A DNA stretch of 64,000 nucleotides, from contig OX030968.1 in NCBI GenBank assembly GCA_943735955.1, positions 1,488,747 to 1,552,746 of the forward strand, given 5' to 3'. How positions within the stretch are numbered: position 1 is the first letter of the stretch; every line of letters begins with the position of its first letter. The position numbers and the translations under genes are program-made. Below the pieces are notes generated by a model that searched no databases, was not told the origin of the DNA, and was given only the letters and a program-made list of their open reading frames with translations. Shown here one piece after another: positions 31,631-42,701 of this stretch. This DNA is from Piscicola geometra (lineage: Eukaryota; Annelida; Clitellata; Hirudinida; Piscicolidae).

Positions 31631-34600
31631 TTACAGGGCCTCATATGTATTTGGGGATTTCAAAAAATCTTCGAAGTCATCTTCATACAGATCCTTACTG
31701 ACTCCCTTATTATTTTTCTTCTTTTTTTCTGCTTTTTGTTTTTTTCCACTTTTATTTTTCTTTTCTTTTTTTTCTTTGTTCTTTTCTTTCGATTTTTCTT
31801 GCTGAAAATAAAAATCATTTAATTTATTCATTTGGACTATTATAAAAGCATCATCATCAAAACCCTCATCATCATCATCATTATCATCATCATCATTATC
31901 ATCATCATCATCATTGTCATCATCATCAACCTCCCTCTTTTCATCACCCCCACTTACGTCATCATTATCATCATAATCATCACTATCTTCTTTCTTTTTC
32001 TTCTTCTTCCTCCTTTTCTTTCCGGCATCATCATCAGTAGTGCTTGTGCTCTGAACGTCTGCACTGCCATTGGTCACTGAGTTGATGATAATGATGATGA
32101 TGATGATGATAATGATGATGAATATGATGATAATGATGATGGATGAATGATTGGATGAATAGATAGATGTATGGGTGGAGGAAGGAAGAATGGATGGATG
32201 GACGCAAGGGCAGATAGATAGAAAGAAGGATGGATGGATAGATGGATGGATGGATGGATGGATGGATGGATGGATGGATGGATGGATGGATGGATGGATG
32301 TACTTACATGTGTTCCTTAGAAACTTCTCTTCCAAGAAATGCATGTCATCTTCATTGTACGCGAAAGATGCCTGCAAATGAAATAACAATAGAAATAAAC
32401 CTTAAAAATTAAATAAAAATTAAATTATGTACTTTTAAAATATTAATATTATATATATTTTAAATATGAATTATAATTTATTTTTTAATCAAAAAATAAC
32501 CTGCTTCTCGTGATCAATATCATTACCGCCTATCAATCTATCACCACTATCATTATCATCAGCAACATCATTAAACTTTAGTTTTTGTATTAAATAATTA
32601 TTTTGTTGATCAAATATTTGGTTATCCTGAGAACTTTTAGTGTTTTTGGTGCTATTTATAGTCCCGTTAATAACCGTGGTGTCAAAACTGTCGTTCTTTA
32701 AATCAACTTTCATTACTTTATCATCATCAACACCACCATCATCGTCATCATCACTATCACCATGGTCTTCAACATTTTTAACAACCCAGTTTTCTATTAT
32801 ATTTTTTCTGGCCAATTCATCATCAACCACCATCTTTAACCCATCATCACCATCATCAATATCATCACCATCACCATCATCACCTTCATGATATATTTGT
32901 TTATGAACGGTCTTAAAGTTATTTTTAGCACGGTCAGATTTCCTCCAATCAGATACGTCCTTTTTATGAGATGCAGGGCTTGGCTCATCCTCATTGGACG
33001 AGCCAAAGTCGTCTTGGTAGCCGGCAACCAATGGATTGTGAGAATTATATGGGTCATCGTCATCGTCATCATCATCGTCTCGTTTGCTGTATTGATGAAT
33101 ACAACTAGTCGAAATTGTGTCGGGTACTTTTAATTAATTGAAACCATTAATAATAGGTTTAAAAAATGCTTTCAAAAACAATTAATATTAATACAACTAA
33201 ATAAAATAATAATCCAAATAATGGTAAATAAAACTAATAATAATAATAATAATATAAAAAATAATACTAATAATTTATCTTCACCTATGGTTGTTTTTGT
33301 TTGAGATCTTGTTGTCATGGGGGTGATGTTGTTTGTTGTCATGGAGGTCGTCAAGGAAGCTGTCAAACGCTTCGTCCCCATCCGGTGTGAATTCCTCAAC
33401 GTTTTTGAATTCTGGTAGGGGTGGATGGATGGGTGGATGGATGGATTGATGGATGGGTGAGTTGAGGTATGAATAGGTTGATGAATGGATTGATGGACAA
33501 ATGGATGTTGGAAGAACGGATGGAAAAAGGGATGGATGGAAAGAAGGAAGATGAAGAGAGGTTTGCTGGAATGATGAAGCTAGAGATGAAGGAGTGATGA
33601 AGGAGTGATGGAGGAGTGATGAAGGATTGATGGAGAAGTGATGGAGGAGTGATGGAAGAGTGATGAAGGATTGATGGAGAAGTGATGAAGGAGTGATGAA
33701 GGAGTAATGAAAGAGTGATGGAGGAGTGATGGAGGAGTGATGAAGGAGTGATGGATGAGTGATGAAGGAGTAATGAAAGAGTGATGGAGGAGTGATGGAG
33801 GAGTGATGGAGGAGTGATGGAGAAGTGATGGAGGAGTGATGGAAGAGTGATGGAGGAGTGGTGGAAGAGTGATGGAGGAGTGATGGAGAAGTGATGGAGG
33901 AGTGATGGAGGAGTGATGGAGAAGTGATAGAGGAGTGATGGATGAGTGAGAGATGAAAAGCAAAATAAAATACCTAATGGTAAGTTCACTTTTACATCGA
34001 AAAGGTCATTTGGTGTGAATTGTTTTTGCTGTTGATGTTTGTCGTGTCTATTGAAATTGGAATTTTTGAAAACAACTTTTGAGTTACTTTTTGTGACGTT
34101 TGGTTCTTTAGTATTTAAATCTTTCGTCGTTGTTGTCGTCGACGTTTTAGTTGTAGTTGTTGTTTGTAGTGGTTTCGAAGAATTGGTGTTGGTAGTAGTA
34201 GTAGTGGAAGTAGTAGTTGTAGTAGTAGTAGTGATAGATGAAAAAAGGTGTCGTTGGTGGTTAGTTGTAGGAGTGGTGGTGATGGGAGAAAGGGTGGAGA
34301 GGATGGAGGGGGGCATGGATGGAAAGGGTTTGGCTGGTGGAGCTGTGGGTGATGTATTATTAAAGGTATAGGCCATGTTATAGCTTGTAACAAATGCAAC
34401 ACTACAAGAACTTAAATGCAGCATAAAAAAAACAAAAAATTATATCAATAAAAATTCAACAGATGCAACACCAAAAAGATAAAAATTAACTACAACTACA
34501 CATGCTACAACACATGGTACAGCAAAAATACAAAAACAGCCCCTACATACCTACATAATACAACAACAAAACTGCATACGTTTATACAACAGCAACAACA

Positions 34601-37600
34601 CTAACTACAACAACAACACATCCGCAACCTCGGAGGAACGGAGTGGGGATGGAAGAGAGCTGGGCTAAGAAGTGTATACAGTGCACTGCAAAGGAGCATA
34701 ATGGAATACGCCAGCCCTGCATGGACACCTTGGACTTCAAAAACCCACATCGCCAAGATTGAAAGGGCCCAACTTCGTGCTGCCAAAATCCTCACCTGTC
34801 TTTTAGCAACAACGCCCTCTGAAGCAGTCCTTGTTGAAGCAGACCTCGCCAACATGGAGACGAGGTTTGATCAAGCTTCCCTCAAAAGGGCTGTTAAATG
34901 GGTGAGCTACAAGCAGGAAGACTGGAGGAAGTCACTTGCAGAGAAACATGTCCCCAAGAAGCTGAAACAAAACAGCTGGAGGGCCAAATTCCTTCACCAA
35001 GCAAAGGCACTTCTCCCAGAAGACCCACTGCACGAAGCGGTATACGAGCCCAAGCCGCCTTGGTTCAACATCCCTCTCAACATCAGCTACTCCAAATCCA
35101 GTAAGCACGACCCTGATCTCATGCAACTGGAAGCAGCTAAAGATGCCATCTCTCAGGAAGGCGAAGCTGACTTTGCCATCTACACTGACGGCTCGGTGCA
35201 AGGAGTGGCAAAGCTTGGTGGTGCTGCGGTGGTGGTGTACCAAGGGGATCAGAAAGTAGCTAACTGGAACAAGCCCACAGGACACAAGAGTAACCCAATG
35301 GACACTGAAAGAATTGCGGTTGAAGAGGCTCTGAAATGGTTGAGTGAGAGAGAGGACTGGAGCATGGCAAAGATTGTGTGCGATTGCAAGCCGCTTCTTT
35401 CGCTAATGGCATCCAACTCTCCCTCCTCCCATCGAATCTCAGAGCTAACTGCACAGTGTGCCAACATGAACAAAAAGGTCCTCTTCATCTGGGTGCCAAG
35501 CCACTGCCATCTGACCGGAAACGATGAGGCTGATGCAGAAGCAGCTACAGGAATCAGGGCACAGATAAACCCGCTAAACCAGGATCTAACGAGAACAGGG
35601 ATCTGCCAAGCAGTCACAAGTCACAGACCACAAGAAACCCACTTCAGTAACGACAGACTGAATGGCATATACAAAGGCAGGCTCAAGAAAGCTGAGGAGG
35701 AGCTCACCAAACTTGCTCGCATCAACCTGAGCAGGTTCCGTACTGGGCACCACCCGGCGATCAGAGCCTACCAATGCAGAATTGGTCTAGACCAAGAAGA
35801 CTTATGCAGACTCTGCAAGACAGCCCAGGAGACAACAACTCATCTCTGGACAGACTGCCCAGCCCTGGAACCAGATAGGGCAGTATACGGGCTGGGCAAG
35901 AACACAAGAGAATTAACTCAAGAGCCTGGCAGGGCAGCGCAGCTGGTTGAGGTTATCCTCTCCAGACTGCTGAACAACGAAACGAACTAAAACAACAACA
36001 ACAACAACAACGACAACACCAGGCTACCTTGTCGAGTGGCTTTAACGCCTGGTGATGCTTGTTGTTGTTTGTTGTTGTTATTGTTGTCAACCAAGACATT
36101 TTCTGGTTGTTGTTGTGGTGGTTGTTGTTGTTCTAATCGTCGGTTCTTGAGCGACTGCTTAAAACTGTTTGAGTCATAATAGTAATTGTAAAAAAAATGT
36201 AAAAAACAAAAATATTTAAAAATAAAAACCTGAAATAGAAAAAAAATTATAATCTCCCTTCAACCCCCCTTTCCTTCCTTTCCCAACCTCCCACCACCCT
36301 TTTCCTCCCCAGCCCCCTCCCCCTCTTACAGTTCATAGTCTTGTTCCTCGGAGTCAGTGAAGGCGTCCAACTCATCCAGGGTGCATCTAACATCATCAAC
36401 GTTCTTTTGCAGTTGAGAAAGCAGACTGCATTTCTGGATGGGTGGGTGGGTGCATGGATGGATGGATGGTGCATGGATGGGTGGGTGGGTGGTGCATGGA
36501 TGGATGGATGGTGCATGGATGGGTGGGTGGGTGGTGCATGGATGGATGGGTGGTGCATGGATGGGTGGGTGGGTGGTGCATGGATGGGTGGGTGGGTGGG
36601 TGGTGCATGGATGGGTGGGTGGGTGGTGCATGGATGGGTGGGTGGGTGGGTGGTGCATGGATGGGTGGGTGGTTGGTGCATGGATGGATGGGTGGGTGGG
36701 TGGATGGGTGGTGCATGGATGGGTGGGTGGTTGGTGCATGGATGGGTGGTGCATGGATGGATGGATGGGTGGTGCATGGATTGGTGGGTGGTGCATGGAT
36801 GGATTGGTGGGTGGTGCATGGATGGATGGGTGGTGCATGGATGGATTGGTGGGTGGTGCATGGATGGGTGGGTGGGTGGTGCATGGATGGGTGGGTGGTT
36901 GGTGCATGGATGGGTGGATGGGTGGTGCATGGATAGATGGATGGGTGGTGCATGGATGGGTGGGTGGGTGGTGCATGGATGGGTGGGTGGGTGGTGCATG
37001 GATGGGTGGGTGGGTGGTGCATGGATGGGTGGGTGGGTGGTGCATGAATGGGTGGGTGGGTGGTGCATGGATGGGTGGATGGGTGGTGCATGCATGGATG
37101 GTGGATGGGTGGTAAATGGAAAATTCAAACACCTCTCCTTATTCAGACACCCTCCTCATTCGGACACCACCCCAACACGCACACACACTGGCCTCTATTT
37201 ACCATCTTCCCAACCACCAACAAGTTGATGGCAACAACCCACACCCACAAACCATTCCTCCCCCCACTCCCCCACCACACCACCCCCACCCACCCACCTG
37301 CAGATGGAGGAAGGGCAGGCTGAGGAACTTGTGCACGAACTTGAGGCCAAAGCCACTACGCATGCTCGCTTCTGCCGCCCTCACCACCCCTCCTCTCCTG
37401 GATGGGGGGGTGTAGGAGGTGGGGGGGGGTGTATGAGGTGTGGGGGGGTGTATGAGGGGGCGGGGGTGTAGGAGGTGAGGGGTAGGGGAGGGTTAAAGAT
37501 TTGGAGGATTGGGTAGATGGGAGATAGAGATTTGGGGAAAAAGGAGCATGGGTGTGATGAGTAAGTAAGGGGATACTCTAATGTGAAAGAGGTCCCAAAA

Positions 37601-39944
37601 AAACAACCAAACCCCTTTCCTTCACCCCTCCCCCAACCACCCAACCACCCAACCAACCACTCACCCAACCAACCAACCAAGCAACCAACCACCCAACCAA
37701 CCACCCAACCAACCACCCAACCAACCAACCAACCACCCAACCAGCCAACCAGCCAACCAACCACCCAACCAACCAACCACCCAACCAGCCAACCAACCAC
37801 CAAACCACCCAACCAACCACCCAACCAACCAACCACCCAACCAACCAACCACCCAACCAGCCAACCAACCAACCACCCAGCCAACCAACCAACCAACCAA
37901 CCACCCAACCAACCAACCACCCAACCAACCACCCAACCAACCAACCACCCAACCAGCCACCCAACCACCCAACCAACCAACCAACCAACCAACCAACCAA
38001 CCAACCAACCAACCACCCAACCAACGACCCAACCACCCAAACAACCAACCAACCACCCAACCAACCACCCAACCAACCAGCCACCCAACCACCCAACCAA
38101 CCAACCACCCCTCCAACCACCCAACCACCCAACCAACCACCCAACCACCCAACCACCCAACCAACCACCCAACCACCCCTCCAACCAACCTCTCTTGCAC
38201 CTCCTCCATCAGACTGAGCACTTGTTCCATCGTGACGGTTCGATGGTGGCCCATATCCCGATGGTTCGCCAGCAAGAGGATGGGCATGTCAGATGGGATT
38301 TTTGGGATTTCCCGCTCTAGATAGGCGAATGTCCTGTACGTGGATAAAGTGGAAATATGCATTTATTCATCCATGCATCAACCCGCCATTCCACTCCTTC
38401 ATTCGTCAATCCAATCACTCACCCATCCATCCATTTATTAACCTACCCATCCATCACCTCACCCCTCCTTCCATCACTTCACCCCTCCTTCCATCCATCA
38501 ACCCATCTACCCACTCATCCACCCTATCAACCCATCCTCCATCCACCCACCCTCCATCCACCCATCCATCCATCAACCCATCTACCCACCCATCCACCCT
38601 ATCAACCCATCCTCCATCCACCCATCCTTCCATCAACCCATCTACCCACCCACCCACCCATCCATCCACCCACCCATCCACCCACCCACCCATCCACCCA
38701 CCCACCCATCCATCCACCCACCCATCCACAAACCCACCCACCCATCCACCCACCCACCACTGCTTAGTGACGTCAAACAGAAGGATGACTCCGTGAGTTC
38801 CCTTGTAAACGTCCACAAACTCCGCATCCAAGTAGTTCTCATTGGCGGGCTGGAAAAGTAGGGATGGGCGGTGAATGAGAATAAATATTGATTTTTGAAT
38901 TTTTCATTATTTTGATGAGTTAATCGATTATACTAAAATAATATTTTATTTAATCTATAGATAATATTATGAATAATAATACATTATTTTTATAAAAACT
39001 GTAACAAATAATATAATTAAAATTTAATTGATTGATTTGGATTTAATTAGGTGCCTCATTAGAGCTGAAGTCTGTCTTCAAGCCGTCAGAGTTCGTCTTT
39101 CTTCTTCCCTTGTCTACCACATCCCACACCTCCACCTTATCATCATCATCATCATTATTATTTCATTAATGTTACAAATTTAATACTAATTTGAATATCT
39201 AGTGAGAAGGTGTTGATGATGATAGTGTTGATGATGGTGATGATGATGATGGTGATGATGATGATGGTGATGATGATGATGGTGATGATGATGATGGTGA
39301 TGATGATGATGGTGATGATGGTGATGATGATGATACCTTGATGATGTCTTGACCACCCTTGTAAGTCCAATGTATGCTTGCAACCTTTTAAAGAAGAAGA
39401 AAAATAATGTGTGTGTGTGTGTGTGTTTGTGTGTGTCAACTCATGTGTACACAGTGTGTGCACAAACTTGTATTTGGGGCGTAGGGATGTACTCCTCTTT
39501 GAACTTGTGGCCTTGCAGACGCAGGAAAAGACAGGTCTTTCCCACATTGCGATCGCCCCTCACCACTATTTTCACTGTGGTGGTTTGAGGGGGTGAGAAA
39601 AAAAATATATATTCAATACACAAGAGATTCTTTATTTATACAATTTGGAGTTTTATATTAAATTAAAAATAATTCTGAAAAATAAAGATATTTAAATTGT
39701 TATTAATTAATAAAATAATTAATTAACTCACTAAATAACATTTCACATTTAACCACCAACTCAATTAATGATTAATTAGTTATTAATTGACTTATTAATA
39801 CCATTATTGCCAACACTCACTGTTGTAGTTGACTCCCTTGGCGAACTTGCTCTGCAGACTGACTCCCATCGTCTGCATGCCGGCTGGAGGAACCCCTGGA
39901 GAGGTGCTACTACTTTCCGACTTCAAAAACTTCTTGAAAAACAT
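31631..39944 (-). CDS. RABL6: Rab-like protein 6 (RBEL1-type GTPase)
   Basis: Complete in 15 exons, 5' to 3': 39821-39944, 39468-39574, 39337-39384, 39055-39135, 38758-38849, 38190-38333, 37298-37397, 36330-36433, 36028-36164, 33974-34342, 33285-33411, 32501-33086, 32308-32371, 31958-32076, 31631-31801. They give about 790 residues (human: 729). The N-terminal [20 protein letters not shown] block matches RABL6, with P-loop GDRNVGKT at 48-55. [17 protein letters not shown] and [12 protein letters not shown] follow the family pattern, as does [19 protein letters not shown]. The C-terminal half is Thr/Asn/Asp-rich and disordered. It carries RABL6 landmarks: [28 protein letters not shown], a Lys-rich block and an acidic end ([11 protein letters not shown]). 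RABL6 binds GTP and affects cell proliferation in mammals. Oddities: the intron after exon 4 has a GC donor, and intron 9 (34343-36027) contains a retroelement on the opposite strand. Confidence 0.95.
32080..32307. repeat. RABL6: (GATGAT)n and (ATGG)n tracts, RABL6 intron 13
   Basis: GAT triplets (32080-32140) and a GGAT tetranucleotide array (32180-32300) fill the intron. The minus-strand donor gtaagt lies at its upper end. Confidence 0.93.
33418..33960. repeat. RABL6: 12-bp (GGAGTGATGGAG)n minisatellite, RABL6 intron 10
   Basis: About 30 copies of a 12-bp unit, preceded by GGAT tetranucleotides near the acceptor side. Long Ser/Leu/His ORFs on the minus strand are artefacts. Confidence 0.95.
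34615..36016 (+). mobile_element. 5'-truncated non-LTR retrotransposon with RNase H
   Basis: The element starts abruptly within the C-terminal part of a reverse-transcriptase ORF, continues through an RNase H domain and ends in an (AAC)n tail at about 35990-36016. It lies in RABL6 intron 9 in antisense orientation. Both flanks carry CAA-rich sequence, so the exact 5' junction and any target duplication cannot be fixed by eye. Confidence 0.88.
34620..35990 (+). CDS. RT C-terminus plus RNase H ORF of the retroelement (5' partial)
   Basis: An uninterrupted frame of about 456 codons to TAA/TAG-free end at 35990. It opens with the reverse-transcriptase thumb-like segment ([15 protein letters not shown]). 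The RNase H fold shows YTDGS, the helix [21 protein letters not shown] and [15 protein letters not shown], supplying the catalytic D-E-D-D set. A C-terminal CRLC...HLWTDC motif, seen after RNase H in several I-like elements, follows. The catalytic reverse-transcriptase core and ORF1 are missing, so the copy cannot move by itself. The undamaged frame suggests recent insertion. Confidence 0.9.
   Translation: MRNLGGTEWGWKRAGLRSVYSALQRSIMEYASPAWTPWTSKTHIAKIERAQLRAAKILTCLLATTPSEAVLVEADLANMETRFDQASLKRAVKWVSYKQEDWRKSLAEKHVPKKLKQNSWRAKFLHQAKALLPEDPLHEAVYEPKPPWFNIPLNISYSKSSKHDPDLMQLEAAKDAISQEGEADFAIYTDGSVQGVAKLGGAAVVVYQGDQKVANWNKPTGHKSNPMDTERIAVEEALKWLSEREDWSMAKIVCDCKPLLSLMASNSPSSHRISELTAQCANMNKKVLFIWVPSHCHLTGNDEADAEAATGIRAQINPLNQDLTRTGICQAVTSHRPQETHFSNDRLNGIYKGRLKKAEEELTKLARINLSRFRTGHHPAIRAYQCRIGLDQEDLCRLCKTAQETTTHLWTDCPALEPDRAVYGLGKNTRELTQEPGRAAQLVEVILSRLLNNETN
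36434..37297. repeat. RABL6: RABL6 intron 7: (GGTGGGTGGTGCATGGATGG)n low side, CA-rich high side
   Basis: Units of roughly 20-28 bp fill 36434-37110. The remainder up to 37297 is C/A-rich. In transcript direction this is G/T-rich first and C/A-rich last. Confidence 0.95.
37398..38189. repeat. RABL6: RABL6 intron 6: G-rich tract and (AACCAACCACCC)n array
   Basis: GGGGGTGTATGAGG repeats occupy 37398-37470 and (AACC/ACCC)n runs from 37620 to 38189. The two are complementary in character. Confidence 0.95.
38395..38757. repeat. RABL6: (CCATCCACCCACCC)n array, RABL6 intron 5
   Basis: A CATC/CACC tetranucleotide-based array starts directly at the minus-strand donor of exon 5. Confidence 0.95.
39136..39336. 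repeat. RABL6: (GATGATGATGGT)n, RABL6 intron 3
   Basis: A GAT/GGT triplet array at 39214-39336 adjoins the donor of exon 3. ATC triplets lie at the acceptor side. Confidence 0.93.
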
Positions 39945-40483
39945 TCTTATTGGTTGCTATTTAATTTACTTGTTATTCTTTTCGAGGTATGCTGTATGGA
40001 TATTTTTAATTTCAACTATGGAGTGCGTAGTGAGTTGATTCAGAGAAAATGATAGGTGGACAATTATTACAATTAAATTTGTATGTCCGACTTTATGACA
40101 AAATCAATCATATGTCCAAAAATGCTGTAATTAATTTACTAAAATTTACTTTGAAACATTTTACAATTTTATAAAATTTAAATCTTTAATTAAACTAAGT
40201 TTCATAAGTTGAAAATCACATTCGAGTTACATATTTTCTACGTAGAGTAGACTTGTTTTGATATTAAAAAGTAAATTTACATCAAACTATTTAAATACTA
40301 TAATTTTTTTTCCAAAATAAAAAACCTTTAAACATTTTTATTAAATTTTATTAAATCATCTATTCTACAATAAATGCCAAAAATTAAAATCAAAGTGTTT
40401 AAATAGCCTAAAGAGCTTAAAACATGCTTTCATTCACGGAAATATTCTAAAATATCCTCATATCACCCTAAGAATTTTCATAT
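39945..40483. other. Spacer between DNA2 3' end and RABL6 start
   Basis: AT-rich and without recognisable genes or repeats. It must contain the RABL6 promoter and the DNA2 3' UTR, since both genes run on the minus strand. Confidence 0.5.
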
Positions 40484-40601
40484 TTATTCTTGAGATTCTT
40501 CTACATCATCTGAAACCAGCGCCTCAATAATTCTCAACTTTCGTCTGTACATTTCAGAATCTGTGAGAGTAAATTGTAAATCAACTTTAAATTTAGAAAC
40601 A

Positions 40602-40639
<38 letters not shown>

Positions 40640-40759
40640 TACTACTACAACTACAACTACCACTATTAATATTACTTCTACCACTATTACTACTTCTTCT
40701 ACCACCACTACCACTACTACTACTACCACAACCAACACTACTACCACCACCACCACAAT

Positions 40760-40831
<72 letters not shown>

Positions 40832-42450
40832 CATCACCTGGTGTGGTTTAAGGACATGGCAGATGAGACGGTTGAAGCAATCATGGTCTTTCAAGTAACT
40901 CACATCACCAAGCAGCACCAGCTGGACAGCAAGCATAATTAATTGATTCATTAATTGGCTAATTGATTCGTCAATTAATTTTCTTATAGATTCGCTAATT
41001 GATTCGTAAATTAATTAATTTTTAGTGAGAAGAATTATGAAAATTATTACTTAAAGCTTTAATTATAACTATTAATTTAGCTACAAATTATAGTCTATAT
41101 TATCTATAACCTGTATTCTACTATAATATCAGATAGTTTCTATAGCTTAAGGCTTGTAGCCTATGATCCATTAGTAATAATAATATATATATATATAAAT
41201 TGAATAATAAAAATAATAAAAATAACACATAATAATAATAATAATAATAAATAATAATAATATTAAGCACCTTGTACTTGGCCCTGGTCAGTGTGACGTT
41301 AAGCCGTCGAATGTCACTCAATATTTCGCCACTCTTAATCAAATAATGATTAATGAATTCATAATTATTCATTAATTAACTCATTATACTTATATTTTAA
41401 TACTCCCAATAAGACATAATTAGAAACTAATTGAACTAATTAAGTAACTAATTTGTTATACTCACCTTTCTAAGCTTCTCACTAGCTGCATCTTTTTTAA
41501 ACTTATTATCATTATTGTTGCAGTTATTATTATTTTTATTATTATTACAATTATTAACATCATTACTATCATTATTGTTATTGTTGGTCTTGACGAAGCT
41601 AGCCACAATCACCTCCTTATCCCTTCCCTGGAACTGGTCTACAGTGTTTGTCTCGATGTCACTCTTGATAACGATGATGAAATAATTATAATCATCATCA
41701 TCATCATCGCCATCATCATCCTCAGCATCATCATCATCATGAACATCATCATCATCACCCATTGGCGGTCGTGGCAGGCTTGTCTGAGAAGGCAAACTTG
41801 CGCGGTGTATGGAGAAATTATGCCAATGTTCTCCGCCTCTACACCCCCCTGCGATGATGATGATAATGATGCATATGATGATGATAATGATGTTTATGGT
41901 GATGATAAGGACGCTTATGATGATGATAATGATGCTTATGATGATGATAATGATGCTTATGATGATGATAATGGTGTATGTAATAACGATAAGAATTCTT
42001 AAGCTGATGATAATGATAGTGATGATGGTCATGATGATGGTAGAAGTATGGAAGCAAAAAAAAAGTTTACTTTTAAAAGAAGATTCAGTATCTTCATCAC
42101 CACCTCCACTTCTTTAATATTGGATACTAGAGAAGTAGTATTAGTATATTTTAAAACCACAAGAATGGAAAGAGTGAAAATAATTATTGATATAATGATG
42201 GTTTTTATTATAAGAGGATGGTTATAGTAATAATAGCAAAAAAACCATTGTTATCTGAAGAAACTGTTTCTAATTGGCTGGTGTCAAGCCACGTGACATG
42301 GTTACTGGCATCGACACACTTTTGCAACCAATCAGGACTCTCCGATAACTAGGTCAAGATTGAGGTCATTATTGTCATTTTTAGAGCCATGATAGAGGTT
42401 AATACTACTACTATTACTAGTAATACTAATAATACTACTACTACAACTAT

Positions 42451-42521
<71 letters not shown>

Positions 42522-42558
42522 TTACTAGTAATACTACTAATACTACTACTACAACTAT

Positions 42559-42653
<95 letters not shown>

Positions 42654-42659
42654 TTACTA

Positions 42660-42701
<42 letters not shown>

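Noticed and set aside
31631..34342. Separate Asp/Thr-rich secreted gene downstream of RABL6
   Set aside because: Phases join these exons to the GTPase exons across the retroelement, and the landmarks ([27 protein letters not shown], acidic end) are those of the RABL6 C-terminal half.
36247..38362. Long His/Pro, Trp/Gly and Asn/Pro/Gln ORFs on both strands
   Set aside because: Satellite introns 6 and 7 of RABL6. Only short pieces at the ends (36330-36433, 37298-37397, 38190-38333) are coding.
40563..40951. Poly-Thr ORF (plus) and poly-Val ORF (minus) as independent genes
   Set aside because: Both are translations of the (ACT/ACC)n intron. The flanking minus-strand pieces are DNA2 exons.
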